Assembly: GCA_009700025.1 (NCBI GenBank)
Contig: WLMW01000009.1
Span: forward strand, 1-33,645
Reading direction: 5' to 3'
Origin: Actinomycetota bacterium
Lineage (GTDB): Bacteria > Actinomycetota > Actinomycetes > Nanopelagicales > Nanopelagicaceae
Length of the DNA: 33,645 nucleotides
Part shown: piece by piece, positions 24,686 through 33,645 of the stretch
How the letters are laid out: every line of letters starts with the position of its first letter
Numbering within the stretch: position 1 is the first letter of the stretch
Position numbers and translations under genes: made by a program
The notes under the pieces: generated by a model
What the model was told of the DNA's origin: nothing
Database searches by the model: none
The model's input: only the letters and a program-made list of their open reading frames with translations

Positions 24686-25092
24686 CCCGTAGAGCTAATC
24701 TCCCAGGAGCTGACGAACTCTTCCGTTCAACTGCGCCAGCATTAAGTTCTGTGCCCAATAACCAAGAGTCAGCTGCTCCACTTGTTCCTCCTGCTATTGC
24801 GACACCAAAAGCGCCTTCAGTAAAGAAGGGAGTCCGCTCAATAGCGCGACGACGAGTTACTACTGTTGACCGTTCTCCATCTGGTCGCGAACGACATGAT
24901 GAGAAAATAACGGTTTACTTGTCCCCGGATGAACTTTTCGATTTAGATCAGGCACGATTGCTTCTTCGTGGTGATTTAGGACTAGCGGCCGATCGCGGGC
25001 GTATTGTCCGTGAATCTATCGCCGTAATAATCGCAGATTTAGAAGCCAAGGGTGACCAAAGTATTCTTGCTAGACGCCTTCGAGGTCTGTAA
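24682..25092 (+). CDS. Small putative DNA-binding partner of the ParA ATPase
   Basis: The 136-residue protein starts at ATG 24682 in an ATGA overlap with the ParA gene. Residues 1-68 are rich in Pro, Ala, Ser and basic residues and look disordered. The C-terminal half has KITVYLSPDELFDLDQARLL, then GLAADRGRIVRESIAVIIAD, a pattern compatible with a ribbon-helix-helix domain (short beta strand followed by two helices). I cannot name a family with certainty. Conservation next to ParA and scpAB in actinobacteria is recalled, not tested. A centromere-binding or ParA-stimulating role is inference. Its end is 7 bp from the convergent xerD gene. Confidence 0.8.
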   Translation: MTRRANLPGADELFRSTAPALSSVPNNQESAAPLVPPAIATPKAPSVKKGVRSIARRRVTTVDRSPSGRERHDEKITVYLSPDELFDLDQARLLLRGDLGLAADRGRIVRESIAVIIADLEAKGDQSILARRLRGL

Positions 25093-25099
25093 AGAGTAA

Positions 25100-26023
25100 T
25101 TAAGCTCGTGGGTGAGACATTGCATAACTCTCTCTCACTTTATCGATCGTGATGAGCGTGTAAATCTGGGTTGTATTGACTGATGCATGACCTAACAATT
25201 CTTGAACTACGCGAATGTCAGCACCACCATCTAGTAGATGGGTTGCATACGAGTGGCGGAATACATGGGGAGATACTTTTTCAGTTATTCCAGCGGCTTT
25301 CGCGCTAGCCAAAACAATATTCCAAGCAGACTGTCTGGAAAGCCGACCACCTCTGGCGTTAAGAAAGAGCGCGTTATCTGGGTGCAAAGTTTTGGCCGCC
25401 AATCCGGGTCTAATCCTTACCAAATAATTAGTTACTGCTTTAGTCGCGAATACGCCGATAGGTACAATCCGCTCTTTCCCTCCTTTACCACGGAGTTTAA
25501 CTGTTGAAACTATCTCGTCATTTATCCCAATCGTTGAGATGTCATTTACATTCATACCAATCAACTCACTCACGCGAGCTCCACTGCTATAAAGAAGCTC
25601 AATTAATAATCTGTCTCGCAATGTAATTGGCTCTCCCTGTTTATCTGCCGCTTCTATGAGTGCAACAATCTGTTCCACTCGAAGCGCCTTTGGAAGCCGC
25701 CGCACAGATTTACTACTAACGATTTCAAGTGTGGGATTAATCATCTCGTACTCATTGTGACAGTGAAGGAAAAAAACTCTTAACGTTGATTCGATTCTAT
25801 TTATACTCGAAGGTGCAAGTTTTGCCAGACGCAAACTTGATTCAAAATCTTGGATTTTTGTGGCCTCGATTTCCGCAACCGCACTATCGCCTATATATGC
25901 AGAAAACTTTTCTAAGTCACGTCGGTAGGCGGCAATAGTGTTCGCCGCTAAGCCTCGTTCAACCGCACAATAATTCAAAAAAGACTGTGCCAGCGCGCTA
26001 AAACTTAAAGTGCTGGTATCCAT
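25100..26023 (-). CDS. xerD: Tyrosine recombinase XerD
   Basis: The product is 307 residues from ATG 26023. Residues 1-95 form the SAM-like core-binding domain; the catalytic domain follows. All six conserved catalytic positions are visible: R150 (SGARVSEL), K180 or K183 in RGKGGKERIVP, H253 and R256 (HVFRHSYATH), H279 (LLGHASVNTTQIY) and nucleophile Y288. XerC/XerD resolve chromosome dimers at dif. The upstream frame extends to 26083 inside ald, but ATG 26023 is the conserved start and overlaps ald by 26 bp. No dif site was recognised in the window. Confidence 0.95.
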   Translation of the reverse strand: MDTSTLSFSALAQSFLNYCAVERGLAANTIAAYRRDLEKFSAYIGDSAVAEIEATKIQDFESSLRLAKLAPSSINRIESTLRVFFLHCHNEYEMINPTLEIVSSKSVRRLPKALRVEQIVALIEAADKQGEPITLRDRLLIELLYSSGARVSELIGMNVNDISTIGINDEIVSTVKLRGKGGKERIVPIGVFATKAVTNYLVRIRPGLAAKTLHPDNALFLNARGGRLSRQSAWNIVLASAKAAGITEKVSPHVFRHSYATHLLDGGADIRVVQELLGHASVNTTQIYTLITIDKVRESYAMSHPRA

Positions 26024-27095
26024 GTGCTTCCGCAACGGCCGAATAGTAAATTTTTCCGCCGTGTACATTGATGCCTTTTCCAAGACCAGAATCCTTCATG
26101 CATGCTTCGCGCCAACCATAATTGGCAATCGATAATGCATAAGAAAGTGTCGCGTTAGTAAGAGCATATGTGGATGTCACTGGCACTGCTCCCGGCATGT
26201 TAGCAACGCAATAAAAAATTGAATTATGGACTAGATATGTTGGGTCAGAGTGTGTGGTTGGACGACTGTCTTCAAAGCACCCACCTTGATCAATAGCTAT
26301 GTCAACTAAGACTGAACCTGATTTCATTTTCTTCACAAGTTCATTCGAAACCAATTGCGGTGCCTTTGCGCCATGGATTAGCACAGCCCCAATAACCAAA
26401 TCCGCTAATCTAACTTCACGATCAATCGCATGCGCAGATGCGACGAGAGTCTTTATACGTCCACCAAAAGTTGTGTCAATATAGGCAAGACGTGCTATGG
26501 AGCGATCGAATACAGTTACATCAGCACCCATGCCCACCGCAATTACCGCTGCGTTTACACCTGCAACTCCACCACCGATGACAACTACTCGACCGGGTGC
26601 CACACCAGGAACACCGCCCAATAAAGTACCTCGACCGCCATTTGGTCGTTGCAATGCAGTCGCACCCACTTGCGTAGCTAAGCGACCAGCCACCTCGCTC
26701 ATTGGGGCTAAGAGAGGTAATGCTCCGTTCACTTCTACTGTTTCGTAAGCTATGGCAGTTATGCCACTTCCCATGAGTGCATCTGTGCAGGTACGAGAAG
26801 CGGCTAGATGAAGATACGTGAAAAGAATTTGATCTGAGCGCATCCGCGAATATTCAATCTCTATAGGTTCTTTGACTTTGATTACTAACTCTGCCTGTGC
26901 CCATACTTCCTGTGCACTGGCAACCATTGTCGCTCCGGCAGATTGAAAATCTGAATTATGGATTGCTGATCCTTCGCCTGCTCCAATTTCTATGACCACA
27001 GAATGGCCAGCGGCTATAAACTCGCCAACACCTTCGGGAGTTATCGCCACCCGTGACTCATTGATTTTTACTTCTTTAGGGATACCAACAATCAT
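25998..27095 (-). CDS. ald: Alanine dehydrogenase
   Basis: The 365-residue enzyme reversibly deaminates L-alanine to pyruvate and ammonia with NAD+. It starts with MIVGIPKEVKINESRVAITP. K75 (VIKVKEP) and H96 (TYLHLAAS) fall exactly on the canonical catalytic positions, and GGGVAGVNAAVIAVGMGADV is the NAD-binding fold. The gene is only 6 bp from pyrG and overlaps xerD, so it belongs to the same operon. In mycobacteria this position between pyrG and xerD holds a NUDIX hydrolase, which is missing here. Confidence 0.95.
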   Translation of the reverse strand: MIVGIPKEVKINESRVAITPEGVGEFIAAGHSVVIEIGAGEGSAIHNSDFQSAGATMVASAQEVWAQAELVIKVKEPIEIEYSRMRSDQILFTYLHLAASRTCTDALMGSGITAIAYETVEVNGALPLLAPMSEVAGRLATQVGATALQRPNGGRGTLLGGVPGVAPGRVVVIGGGVAGVNAAVIAVGMGADVTVFDRSIARLAYIDTTFGGRIKTLVASAHAIDREVRLADLVIGAVLIHGAKAPQLVSNELVKKMKSGSVLVDIAIDQGGCFEDSRPTTHSDPTYLVHNSIFYCVANMPGAVPVTSTYALTNATLSYALSIANYGWREACMKDSGLGKGINVHGGKIYYSAVAEAHGYQHFKF

Positions 27096-27101
27096 GAAGG
27101 A

Positions 27102-28751
<1,650 letters not shown>

Positions 28752-28768
28752 TTAACTAACTCTCTCCG

Positions 28769-30487
28769 TTACACCTTGAGAGAAAGCAGTTCAGCGGCGT
28801 GTTCGCGGGCACTTGTTGAGTTCTCTAAGCCCGCCAACATGCGCGCAATCTCTTCAATGCGATCTTCTCCATCTACTTTTCGCACATCACTTTGACTCAC
28901 CGAACCATTAATGTCTTTTGTAACCACAAAATGCGAGTCGGCCCAAGCAGCTACCTGAGGTAAATGAGTAACCACAACCACCTGCGCATGCCGAGACAGG
29001 GCGTGTAAACGCCGACCTACTTCTATCGCAGCTTTTCCACCAACCCCAGCATCAACCTCATCAAAAATATATGTACCGACCGGATGAGTTGCAGCCAGAA
29101 CAACCTCTAGCGCTAGCATGACACGCGACATCTCGCCACCACTTGCACCTTTCGCCAGCGCTACCAGTGGTGCATCTTTGTGTGAAGAGATAAACATTGA
29201 AATTTCATCACAACCTAATACCGTGAAATCTGACTCCTTCAAGGCAGAGTAATCCGCACTTTTAATCTGGACTGAAAAAGAAGTATGTGGCATGGACAGT
29301 TCGTGAATTTCTTGAGTGACAAGAGCTGACAGATTACTTGCAGCTTCTGTGCGTACATGAGTCAAATGTCTAGCACTCTTAACAAGTGCTTCTTTAGTGG
29401 ACTTCAACTCCAATTCCATCGCGTGCAACCGATCGTCTCCACCTTCCAAATCTGCCATCGCATCAGCCGATTGGCTATATTTATGAACTAAATTATCGGA
29501 CTCAACATCCAGATTTCCATTTCCGCCGTACTTCTTGATAAGTGCAATTATTACCGCTTTTCTGGAGTTTAAAACTTCAAGCTGATCAGGATCGGCTTCA
29601 AGTGAGTGAATATATGCCGCAAGTTCAGTGCGCGCATCATCTATGAGAAAATAACCATCACTCACTTTTGCATGTATTGACTCAAGTTCGGCGTCTTTAG
29701 ATCGCGCTGAATCGAGTGCGTGCCTGGCTACATTTAACGAATTCAGCGCCCCAGATTCTTCATCATCGATTGCACTACTGGCAGTTATTCCGGCTATTCG
29801 CAACTCTTCAACATTGGATAAGCGTTCAATAGATGCATTGATTTTAGAATACTCGCCTTGACGCAATTTCAATTTTTCTAGTATTGATAGAAATTCTCGC
29901 AACTCTTCTAGTTCACTGTCTTTCTGCGCTTTAGACTTTTTCAAAGAATCAATCCGAGATTTTAATTCAAAATATCTCTCGAGTACATGGGAGTAATCTG
30001 CAATAGCCTTTTTGTAAGGGTCACCAGCAAACTTATCCAATAGCTCGCGTTGCTTTGGCAACTTACTAATATTAAGATTTGCTGCTTGTGCGTGCACTTC
30101 CACTATAAATTCACTCATATTGATCAAAGTGTTTGCTGTAACGGCAATTCCATTACAGGTGGCTTTACTTTTTCCATCACTATTGACGGAGCGTGAAATT
30201 ACGAGCTCATTCTCCTCAATCACCACTCCAAAATTATCGAAAATTTCGTTCAGATCAGTTGGAACTCTAAACCGACCACTCGCTATGAGTCTTTCGCTCC
30301 CCTGTCGAACAAGGGCGCTATCACTCTTGCCACCTAAAATTAGATTGAGGGCGGTCAATATCATGGTTTTTCCGGCACCTGTTTCACCGGAAAGAACTGT
30401 TAATCCACTTGAGAACTCGATGGTTGCTTGGTCTATGACGCCAATCGAACGAATCGTAATTTCGTCAAGAAAAGTTCGCTCACTCAC
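28769..30487 (-). CDS. recN: DNA repair protein RecN
   Basis: RecN is an SMC-like protein for double-strand-break repair. From GTG 30487 it has 572 residues. It starts with MSERTFLDEITIRSIGVID, followed by the Walker A GETGAGKT, then long coiled-coil arms (residues about 150-360), the ABC signature KGASGGEMSRVMLALEV, and Walker B TYIFDEVDAGVGG. GTG 30487 overlaps the nadK stop by 8 bp and has AAGGA upstream. A longer frame to 30535 lies fully inside nadK and is not needed. Confidence 0.94.
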   Translation of the reverse strand: MSERTFLDEITIRSIGVIDQATIEFSSGLTVLSGETGAGKTMILTALNLILGGKSDSALVRQGSERLIASGRFRVPTDLNEIFDNFGVVIEENELVISRSVNSDGKSKATCNGIAVTANTLINMSEFIVEVHAQAANLNISKLPKQRELLDKFAGDPYKKAIADYSHVLERYFELKSRIDSLKKSKAQKDSELEELREFLSILEKLKLRQGEYSKINASIERLSNVEELRIAGITASSAIDDEESGALNSLNVARHALDSARSKDAELESIHAKVSDGYFLIDDARTELAAYIHSLEADPDQLEVLNSRKAVIIALIKKYGGNGNLDVESDNLVHKYSQSADAMADLEGGDDRLHAMELELKSTKEALVKSARHLTHVRTEAASNLSALVTQEIHELSMPHTSFSVQIKSADYSALKESDFTVLGCDEISMFISSHKDAPLVALAKGASGGEMSRVMLALEVVLAATHPVGTYIFDEVDAGVGGKAAIEVGRRLHALSRHAQVVVVTHLPQVAAWADSHFVVTKDINGSVSQSDVRKVDGEDRIEEIARMLAGLENSTSAREHAAELLSLKV

Positions 30488-31331
30488 CGCGCCATCCTTG
30501 AATCGGTAGTCTAAATTTTGCAACCAAGCGATCACTAAAAAGAGTGTTACTCAGGTGTGCCAATTGAACCGCTCTGACATCTTTGGAGATATGGACTTGG
30601 TCACCAGCTAAGAGATCAAACTTGCGCAAAGAGTCGGCAGAGAGCAAGGCTTCATCCGATTCTATCCGAACAACGATTTGAGACTTTGTTGAAATAACCA
30701 ATGGGCGAGAGAAAAGCGCATGAGCGGAAATCGGGAGTACAACAAGAGCATCAACCTCTGGCCAGACAACCGGACCACCCGCTGAAAAAGCATAGGCCGT
30801 AGAACCAGTAGGTGTAGAACAGATCAAACCATCGCAACCCCACCTAGAAATAGGTCTTTGATCTATTTCTAGGAAAAGCTCAACCATTGTTGCCCGCTGG
30901 CGTTCAACGGTTACCTCATTGAGCGCCCAACCCTCGCTTACTTTCTTGCCATGACGAATAACGGAGTACTGCACCGTCATACGCGAATCTATGACATATT
31001 TTTTACCGATGATCGATGCAGCTATTGACTCCAATGTCGTTTCTTCAACTTCTGCCAAAAAACCAACATGACCGAGATTCACGCCGAGCAATGGAATTTG
31101 ATGAAATCGGGTAACTTCGGCCGCTCTCAACATAGTTCCATCGCCACCCAAAACTAAACCAACTTCAAGCTCTGGCAGCTCTTGCGCAGTTGAGTTTGTA
31201 ACACCTTCAATTGCAATATCTGAGATTGTAAAAATATTGAATCCAGCTTGAACGAACTCCTTAGTGAGGACTTTTGCAGCTTCTACGGCCTGAGGACGTG
31301 ATGGGTTGCATACAAGAAGAAGATTGCGCAT
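30480..31331 (-). CDS. nadK: NAD kinase
   Basis: NAD kinase phosphorylates NAD+ to NADP+. The 283-residue protein has the GGDGT motif (G62-T66 in LGGDGTMLRAAE), LGHVGFL, LNEVTVER, and SRWGCDGLICSTPTGSTAYA. Length and motifs fit the family. ATG 31331 overlaps the tlyA stop (TAATG), and the end overlaps recN, the conserved tlyA-nadK-recN order of actinobacteria. Confidence 0.95.
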   Translation of the reverse strand: MRNLLLVCNPSRPQAVEAAKVLTKEFVQAGFNIFTISDIAIEGVTNSTAQELPELEVGLVLGGDGTMLRAAEVTRFHQIPLLGVNLGHVGFLAEVEETTLESIAASIIGKKYVIDSRMTVQYSVIRHGKKVSEGWALNEVTVERQRATMVELFLEIDQRPISRWGCDGLICSTPTGSTAYAFSAGGPVVWPEVDALVVLPISAHALFSRPLVISTKSQIVVRIESDEALLSADSLRKFDLLAGDQVHISKDVRAVQLAHLSNTLFSDRLVAKFRLPIQGWRGE

Positions 31332-32119
31332 TACGCTGGCCCCTCTTCAATCGCTTTATCTAAAGCAAGAAAATCAATCGATGAGGCACCACGCTTTAGC
31401 CACAGGAAATACTCCACATTTCCAGCAGGACCTGGAAGTGGGCTAGCAACTATCGACATAGTCCCAAGACCTACATCAAAAGCGGATTCAGCCACTTCAA
31501 TGACAGCGGCCTTACGAAGAACTGGATCTCTCACAACTCCTCCAGCACCTAGTTTTTCCCGTCCAACTTCAAACTGGGGCTTGACCATAAGGATGAAGTC
31601 CGCTTCTGGCTTTGAAACAGCTGCAAGTGCTGGCAGTACTAAAGTCAATGAGATAAAACTTAAATCAGCGACAACTAAGTCAATCGGATCACCAACTACA
31701 TCCCCAGTTAAGTGGCGAATATTAGTGCGATCTAAAATGCTGACGCGAGGATCTTGTCGCAAGCTCCAAGCGAGTTGACCATATCCAACATCAACAGCAA
31801 CTACATGGGCCGCATTCCTGCGCAAAAGAACATCTGTAAAACCACCTGTAGAGGCTCCAGCATCCAAGCAGCGTCGACCGTCGACTACAACATCGGCAAA
31901 TGCATCTAGCGCTCCAGCTAGTTTATGACCACCTCTAGAGACAAAATCATCGCGCTTGCCAGCTAACTTAATGGAGGTTTGGGAATCAACCATAGTTGCC
32001 GGCTTAGTGGCTGGAATTCCATTGACCAGGACTGAACGCGATTCAATGAGATCAGATGCATTCTCCCGTGAGCGAGCCAATTCACGGCGCACAAGCTCTG
32101 CGTCAAGACGTATCTTCAC
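31331..32119 (-). CDS. tlyA: TlyA family rRNA (cytidine-2'-O)-methyltransferase
   Basis: The 262-residue protein has an N-terminal S4 RNA-binding domain (RLDAELVRRELARSRENA; then LVNGIPATKPA) and a Rossmann methyltransferase domain with LDAGASTGGFTDVLL, DLVVADLSFISL and MVKPQFEVG. In mycobacteria TlyA methylates 16S and 23S rRNA and is needed for capreomycin sensitivity. The family has also been described as haemolysin A. The start is GTG 32119, 15 bp after the small ORF and without a strong ribosome-binding site. Confidence 0.93.
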   Translation of the reverse strand: MKIRLDAELVRRELARSRENASDLIESRSVLVNGIPATKPATMVDSQTSIKLAGKRDDFVSRGGHKLAGALDAFADVVVDGRRCLDAGASTGGFTDVLLRRNAAHVVAVDVGYGQLAWSLRQDPRVSILDRTNIRHLTGDVVGDPIDLVVADLSFISLTLVLPALAAVSKPEADFILMVKPQFEVGREKLGAGGVVRDPVLRKAAVIEVAESAFDVGLGTMSIVASPLPGPAGNVEYFLWLKRGASSIDFLALDKAIEEGPA

Positions 32120-32134
32120 TGTGATGAACTTCTA

Positions 32135-32293
32135 CTAAAGACCGTCAATTGAAGATAGCGCAGTACTCAGTTTGCTATGTAATTGTTCAAAACGTTGTGC
32201 GTGATCATTTATTGCCATGGCATCAATCTCTACCAATTCGTTACGAACTTCTTCTACTAAGTTCTCAACAATTAATGATTCATTCTCCTGCAT
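32135..32293 (-). CDS. Small conserved hypothetical protein (52 residues)
   Basis: A short gene reads from ATG 32293 to TAG 32135 with 52 residues: it starts MQENESLIVENLVEEVRNEL and ends KLSTALSSIDGL. It is acidic, without Cys or Trp, and predicted to be helical, possibly a short coiled coil. It starts immediately after the stop of the phasin-like gene (TAA then ATG) and lies 15 bp before tlyA, so it is in the operon. In M. tuberculosis a 58-residue hypothetical (Rv1693) lies at the same position, which supports it being real. Function unknown. Confidence 0.7.
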   Translation of the reverse strand: MQENESLIVENLVEEVRNELVEIDAMAINDHAQRFEQLHSKLSTALSSIDGL

Positions 32294-32641
32294 TTATTTG
32301 CTCACTTTCTTAGCCGTTTTTTTCTGTATCGGCGATTTCTTAACTGAAGTTGATTTTGATTGAGAGGTTTTAGGTGGTGCGCTCTTTCTAGTTGATGTCT
32401 TGGCAGTTGATGTGACCTTCAAGCGAGCTACCTCTTCCTTCAGCGCTTCGAACTCACCCCTTTTAACAAATCCCATTTTAGAGACAGAGCGTTCAACCTC
32501 ATCCTCTATCTTGATCTTGAGCGCTTCTCCGCCTTCGCGTACCCATTGATTGACTGAGGCTGCAACTTCGTTGGCACTTGTGGCACCGTCAGTGACCTTG
32601 GACAGGTAGGTTCTCAATGTCGCGAATATGTCGTTTGCCAT
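32294..32641 (-). CDS. Phasin/UbiK-like coiled-coil protein with lysine-rich tail
   Basis: From ATG 32641 the protein has 115 residues. Residues 1-75 are helical: ATLRTYLSKVTDGATSANEV, then VSKMGFVKRGEFEALKEEVARLK, which resembles the C-terminal coiled coil of UbiK/BMFP or phasin-like proteins. Residues 76-115 are a low-complexity basic tail of Lys, Ser, Thr and Pro that could bind nucleic acid or polyphosphate. I do not know its function. It starts 14 bp after ssb. The longer frame from 32692 overlaps ssb and is not preferred. Its stop touches the start of the small ORF. Confidence 0.75.
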   Translation of the reverse strand: MANDIFATLRTYLSKVTDGATSANEVAASVNQWVREGGEALKIKIEDEVERSVSKMGFVKRGEFEALKEEVARLKVTSTAKTSTRKSAPPKTSQSKSTSVKKSPIQKKTAKKVSK

Positions 32642-32655
32642 AGGGCTAAGCGTAC

Positions 32656-32994
32656 CTATATTCGCGCCATCTCTATTGCTTCTACTTGCCAACGGCTAGC
32701 AACGCCGGTCGCGCTCTTCCAAAAACGCCTGTGCACGCTACCCGAAACCTCAATCCATTCATCTGTCTTAAGGTTCATTGCAAATCGACGTGATTTAGCG
32801 CTCCATGCGGCAATATCGAGAGTGTCGACACCGTCTCGCTTTTCTCGAGTGATGATTAATCGAAATTCAACAACTTTATCTCCGCTCGGGAGCTCTTTGG
32901 TTACTGCAGGTGCTGAGACCCGTCCCCTTAAGAGCAAATCATTAAGGGAGAAATCTTGTTCATTATCTAAATCGCTAACAACTTTTTTGTTCAT
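32656..32994 (-). CDS. ssb: Single-stranded DNA-binding protein (short OB-fold)
   Basis: The 112-residue product is almost entirely one OB-fold: LLLRGRVSAPAVTKELPSGD, then EFRLIITREKRDGVDTLDIAAW, KTDEWIEVSGSVHRRFW and WQVEAIEMARI. It lacks the glycine-rich, acidic-tipped tail of the main SSB, so it is probably an accessory SSB rather than the replication protein. ATG 32994 is chosen, with GAGGAG 8 bases upstream; a TTG at 33009 overlaps that site. The Shine-Dalgarno lies in the 3' arm of a small hairpin. A main ssb is expected elsewhere in the genome. Confidence 0.87.
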   Translation of the reverse strand: MNKKVVSDLDNEQDFSLNDLLLRGRVSAPAVTKELPSGDKVVEFRLIITREKRDGVDTLDIAAWSAKSRRFAMNLKTDEWIEVSGSVHRRFWKSATGVASRWQVEAIEMARI

Positions 32995-33003
32995 CGTAGA
33001 ACT

Positions 33004-33022
33004 CCTCAAATTCGTATTGAGG
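33004..33022. promoter_or_regulatory. Hairpin overlapping the ssb ribosome-binding site
   Basis: CCTCAA (33004-33009) and TTGAGG (33017-33022) form a perfect 6-bp stem with a 7-base loop. On the minus strand the 3' arm TTGAGG runs straight into the Shine-Dalgarno GAGGAG of ssb. It could affect translation of ssb. A third case of this arrangement in the window. Confidence 0.45.
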
Positions 33023-33084
33023 TGTGAGGTTTACTTAATGCACTGACATGGCGATGGATTCTTCACCACAAATGTGTACAACTT

Positions 33085-33645
33085 CTAGTTTTTGCGATCG
33101 TATGCATCCGTTGTGTCTTCAACATCTAATACAGCGCATTTACCAAACCAGTCGCGGGCCTCTTCAATGCGCCCAGCTGCTGATAGAGCATCCGCATACG
33201 CATATCGCAATCGGACCGCCCATTCTTCACTTTCATTTGATAACTCTTTGCAGGTGAGTGTCACAACTGCGGCTTCTACTTCGCCCAAATCGCGACGTGC
33301 ACCTGCAGCGACAATTCGCATCTCGACTTCTTCAGCTTTAGCAAGACGCTTTACCTCTGGTGATCCAGCTAAAGCCAACGCTTTGAGTGGATGTCCCAAT
33401 CCTCTTTCACAGTCGGCCATAACTGGCCACATGCTGACATCTCCCGAAATTCTGTTCGCTGCTCGCAACTCCTTTAGTGCAATTTCATAATAGCCCGCTC
33501 TGTAAGCTGCATATCCGGCAGATTCTCGAACAACTGCCAATCGACCGGCATGGTGTGCAGCAGCAATTCCATGTTTGTGCGCAAGCAGTGGATCACTGTC
33601 GGCATAAAGTGCCAAGCACTCTAAATGCCGTGCAACTACTTTTGC
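33085..33645 (-). CDS. TPR-type repeat protein (5' end outside the window)
   Basis: The minus strand is open from the window edge to TAG 33085, giving 186 residues without a start codon in view. It includes AHKHGIAAAHHAGRLAVVRES, AGYAAYRAGYYEIALKELR, LGHPLKALALAG and AYADALSAAGRIEEARDWFGKCA, helix pairs typical of tetratricopeptide repeats. In mycobacteria Rv1691, a TPR protein upstream of tlyA and nadK, is the likely counterpart. The role is unknown; such proteins are usually protein-protein adaptors. The gene is followed by a 90-bp space and then ssb. Confidence 0.85.
   Translation of the reverse strand, partial: AKVVARHLECLALYADSDPLLAHKHGIAAAHHAGRLAVVRESAGYAAYRAGYYEIALKELRAANRISGDVSMWPVMADCERGLGHPLKALALAGSPEVKRLAKAEEVEMRIVAAGARRDLGEVEAAVVTLTCKELSNESEEWAVRLRYAYADALSAAGRIEEARDWFGKCAVLDVEDTTDAYDRKN

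Noticed and set aside
26024-26083. Longer xerD N-terminus (MEKASMYTAEKF...)
   Set aside because: These residues lie within the end of ald. The conserved start is ATG 26023.
30120-30509. 129-residue plus-strand ORF opposite recN
   Set aside because: It is antisense to the Walker A region of recN and has no recognisable domain or ribosome-binding site.
33092-33490. 132-residue plus-strand ORF opposite the TPR gene
   Set aside because: It is antisense to a supported gene and has the Ser/Ala/Arg-rich composition of a shadow frame.

Overview
The window reads as a chromosomal segment of a free-living actinobacterium with low to moderate G+C content (mid-40s percent by eye) and a compact genome. 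The actinobacterial signature is gene content and order: trmI, pafB, pafC, tatA, tatC, lipid kinase, helY and 5'-3' exonuclease; then the garA / ftsR / DUF151 / MerR / gcvP group; then tlyA, nadK, recN, pyrG, xerD, parA, scpA, scpB, rluB, aroH, tyrA, cmk-der. A Cmk-Der fusion, PafBC and GarA are typical of the phylum. The low G+C, overlapping genes (ATGA or TAATG junctions at 6981, 9352, 17900, 20923, 24682 and 31331) and near absence of spacers suggest a streamlined aquatic lineage of the Nanopelagicales (acI) type. That assignment is inference.

Layout. 1-2265: a PAC2-family gene (minus, 3' end outside the window), a HAD phosphatase (plus) and a RecB/Cas4-like nuclease (minus). 2317-11621: a long plus-strand operon, trmI-pafB-pafC-tatA-tatC-lipid kinase-helY-5'-3' exonuclease-lnt. 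11687-23721: minus-strand genes: scpA-scpB-rluB, then an AT-rich spacer, then aroH-tyrA-cmk/der-pgsA-gcvH-garA-ftsR-DUF151, then merR-gcvP. 23801-25092: a plus-strand ParA ATPase with a small putative DNA-binding partner. 25100-33645: a minus-strand operon, TPR gene (5' end outside the window)-ssb-phasin-like gene-52-residue ORF-tlyA-nadK-recN-pyrG-ald-xerD.

How the genes fit together. Chromosome maintenance is the main theme (ScpA/ScpB condensin partners, ParA, XerD, RecN, SSB, RecB-like nuclease, PafBC DNA-damage regulator, HelY, 5' nuclease). Translation and RNA modification (TrmI, RluB, TlyA, Der), envelope and secretion (TatA/TatC, Lnt, PgsA, lipid kinase) and central metabolism (GcvP/GcvH, Ald, AroH/TyrA, PyrG, NadK, Cmk) make up the rest. 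GarA, FtsR and glycine cleavage genes sit together as in mycobacteria.

Points that stand out: (i) trmI overlaps pafB directly, so the pupylation/proteasome block (mpa, dop, pup, prcBA, pafA) usually found between them is absent here; (ii) helY carries an apparent one-base deletion just before its Walker A motif; (iii) three genes (garA, rluB, ssb) have inverted repeats whose 3' arm contains their own Shine-Dalgarno sequence; (iv) several genes have a TAnnnT -10-like box exactly 6-7 bases before the start codon, pointing to leaderless transcripts; (v) a 268-bp AT-rich spacer with degenerate repeats lies between rluB and aroH. No CRISPR array, transposon, prophage, rRNA or tRNA gene was recognised. 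I did not find a clearly new multi-gene system; most of the window is conserved housekeeping DNA.
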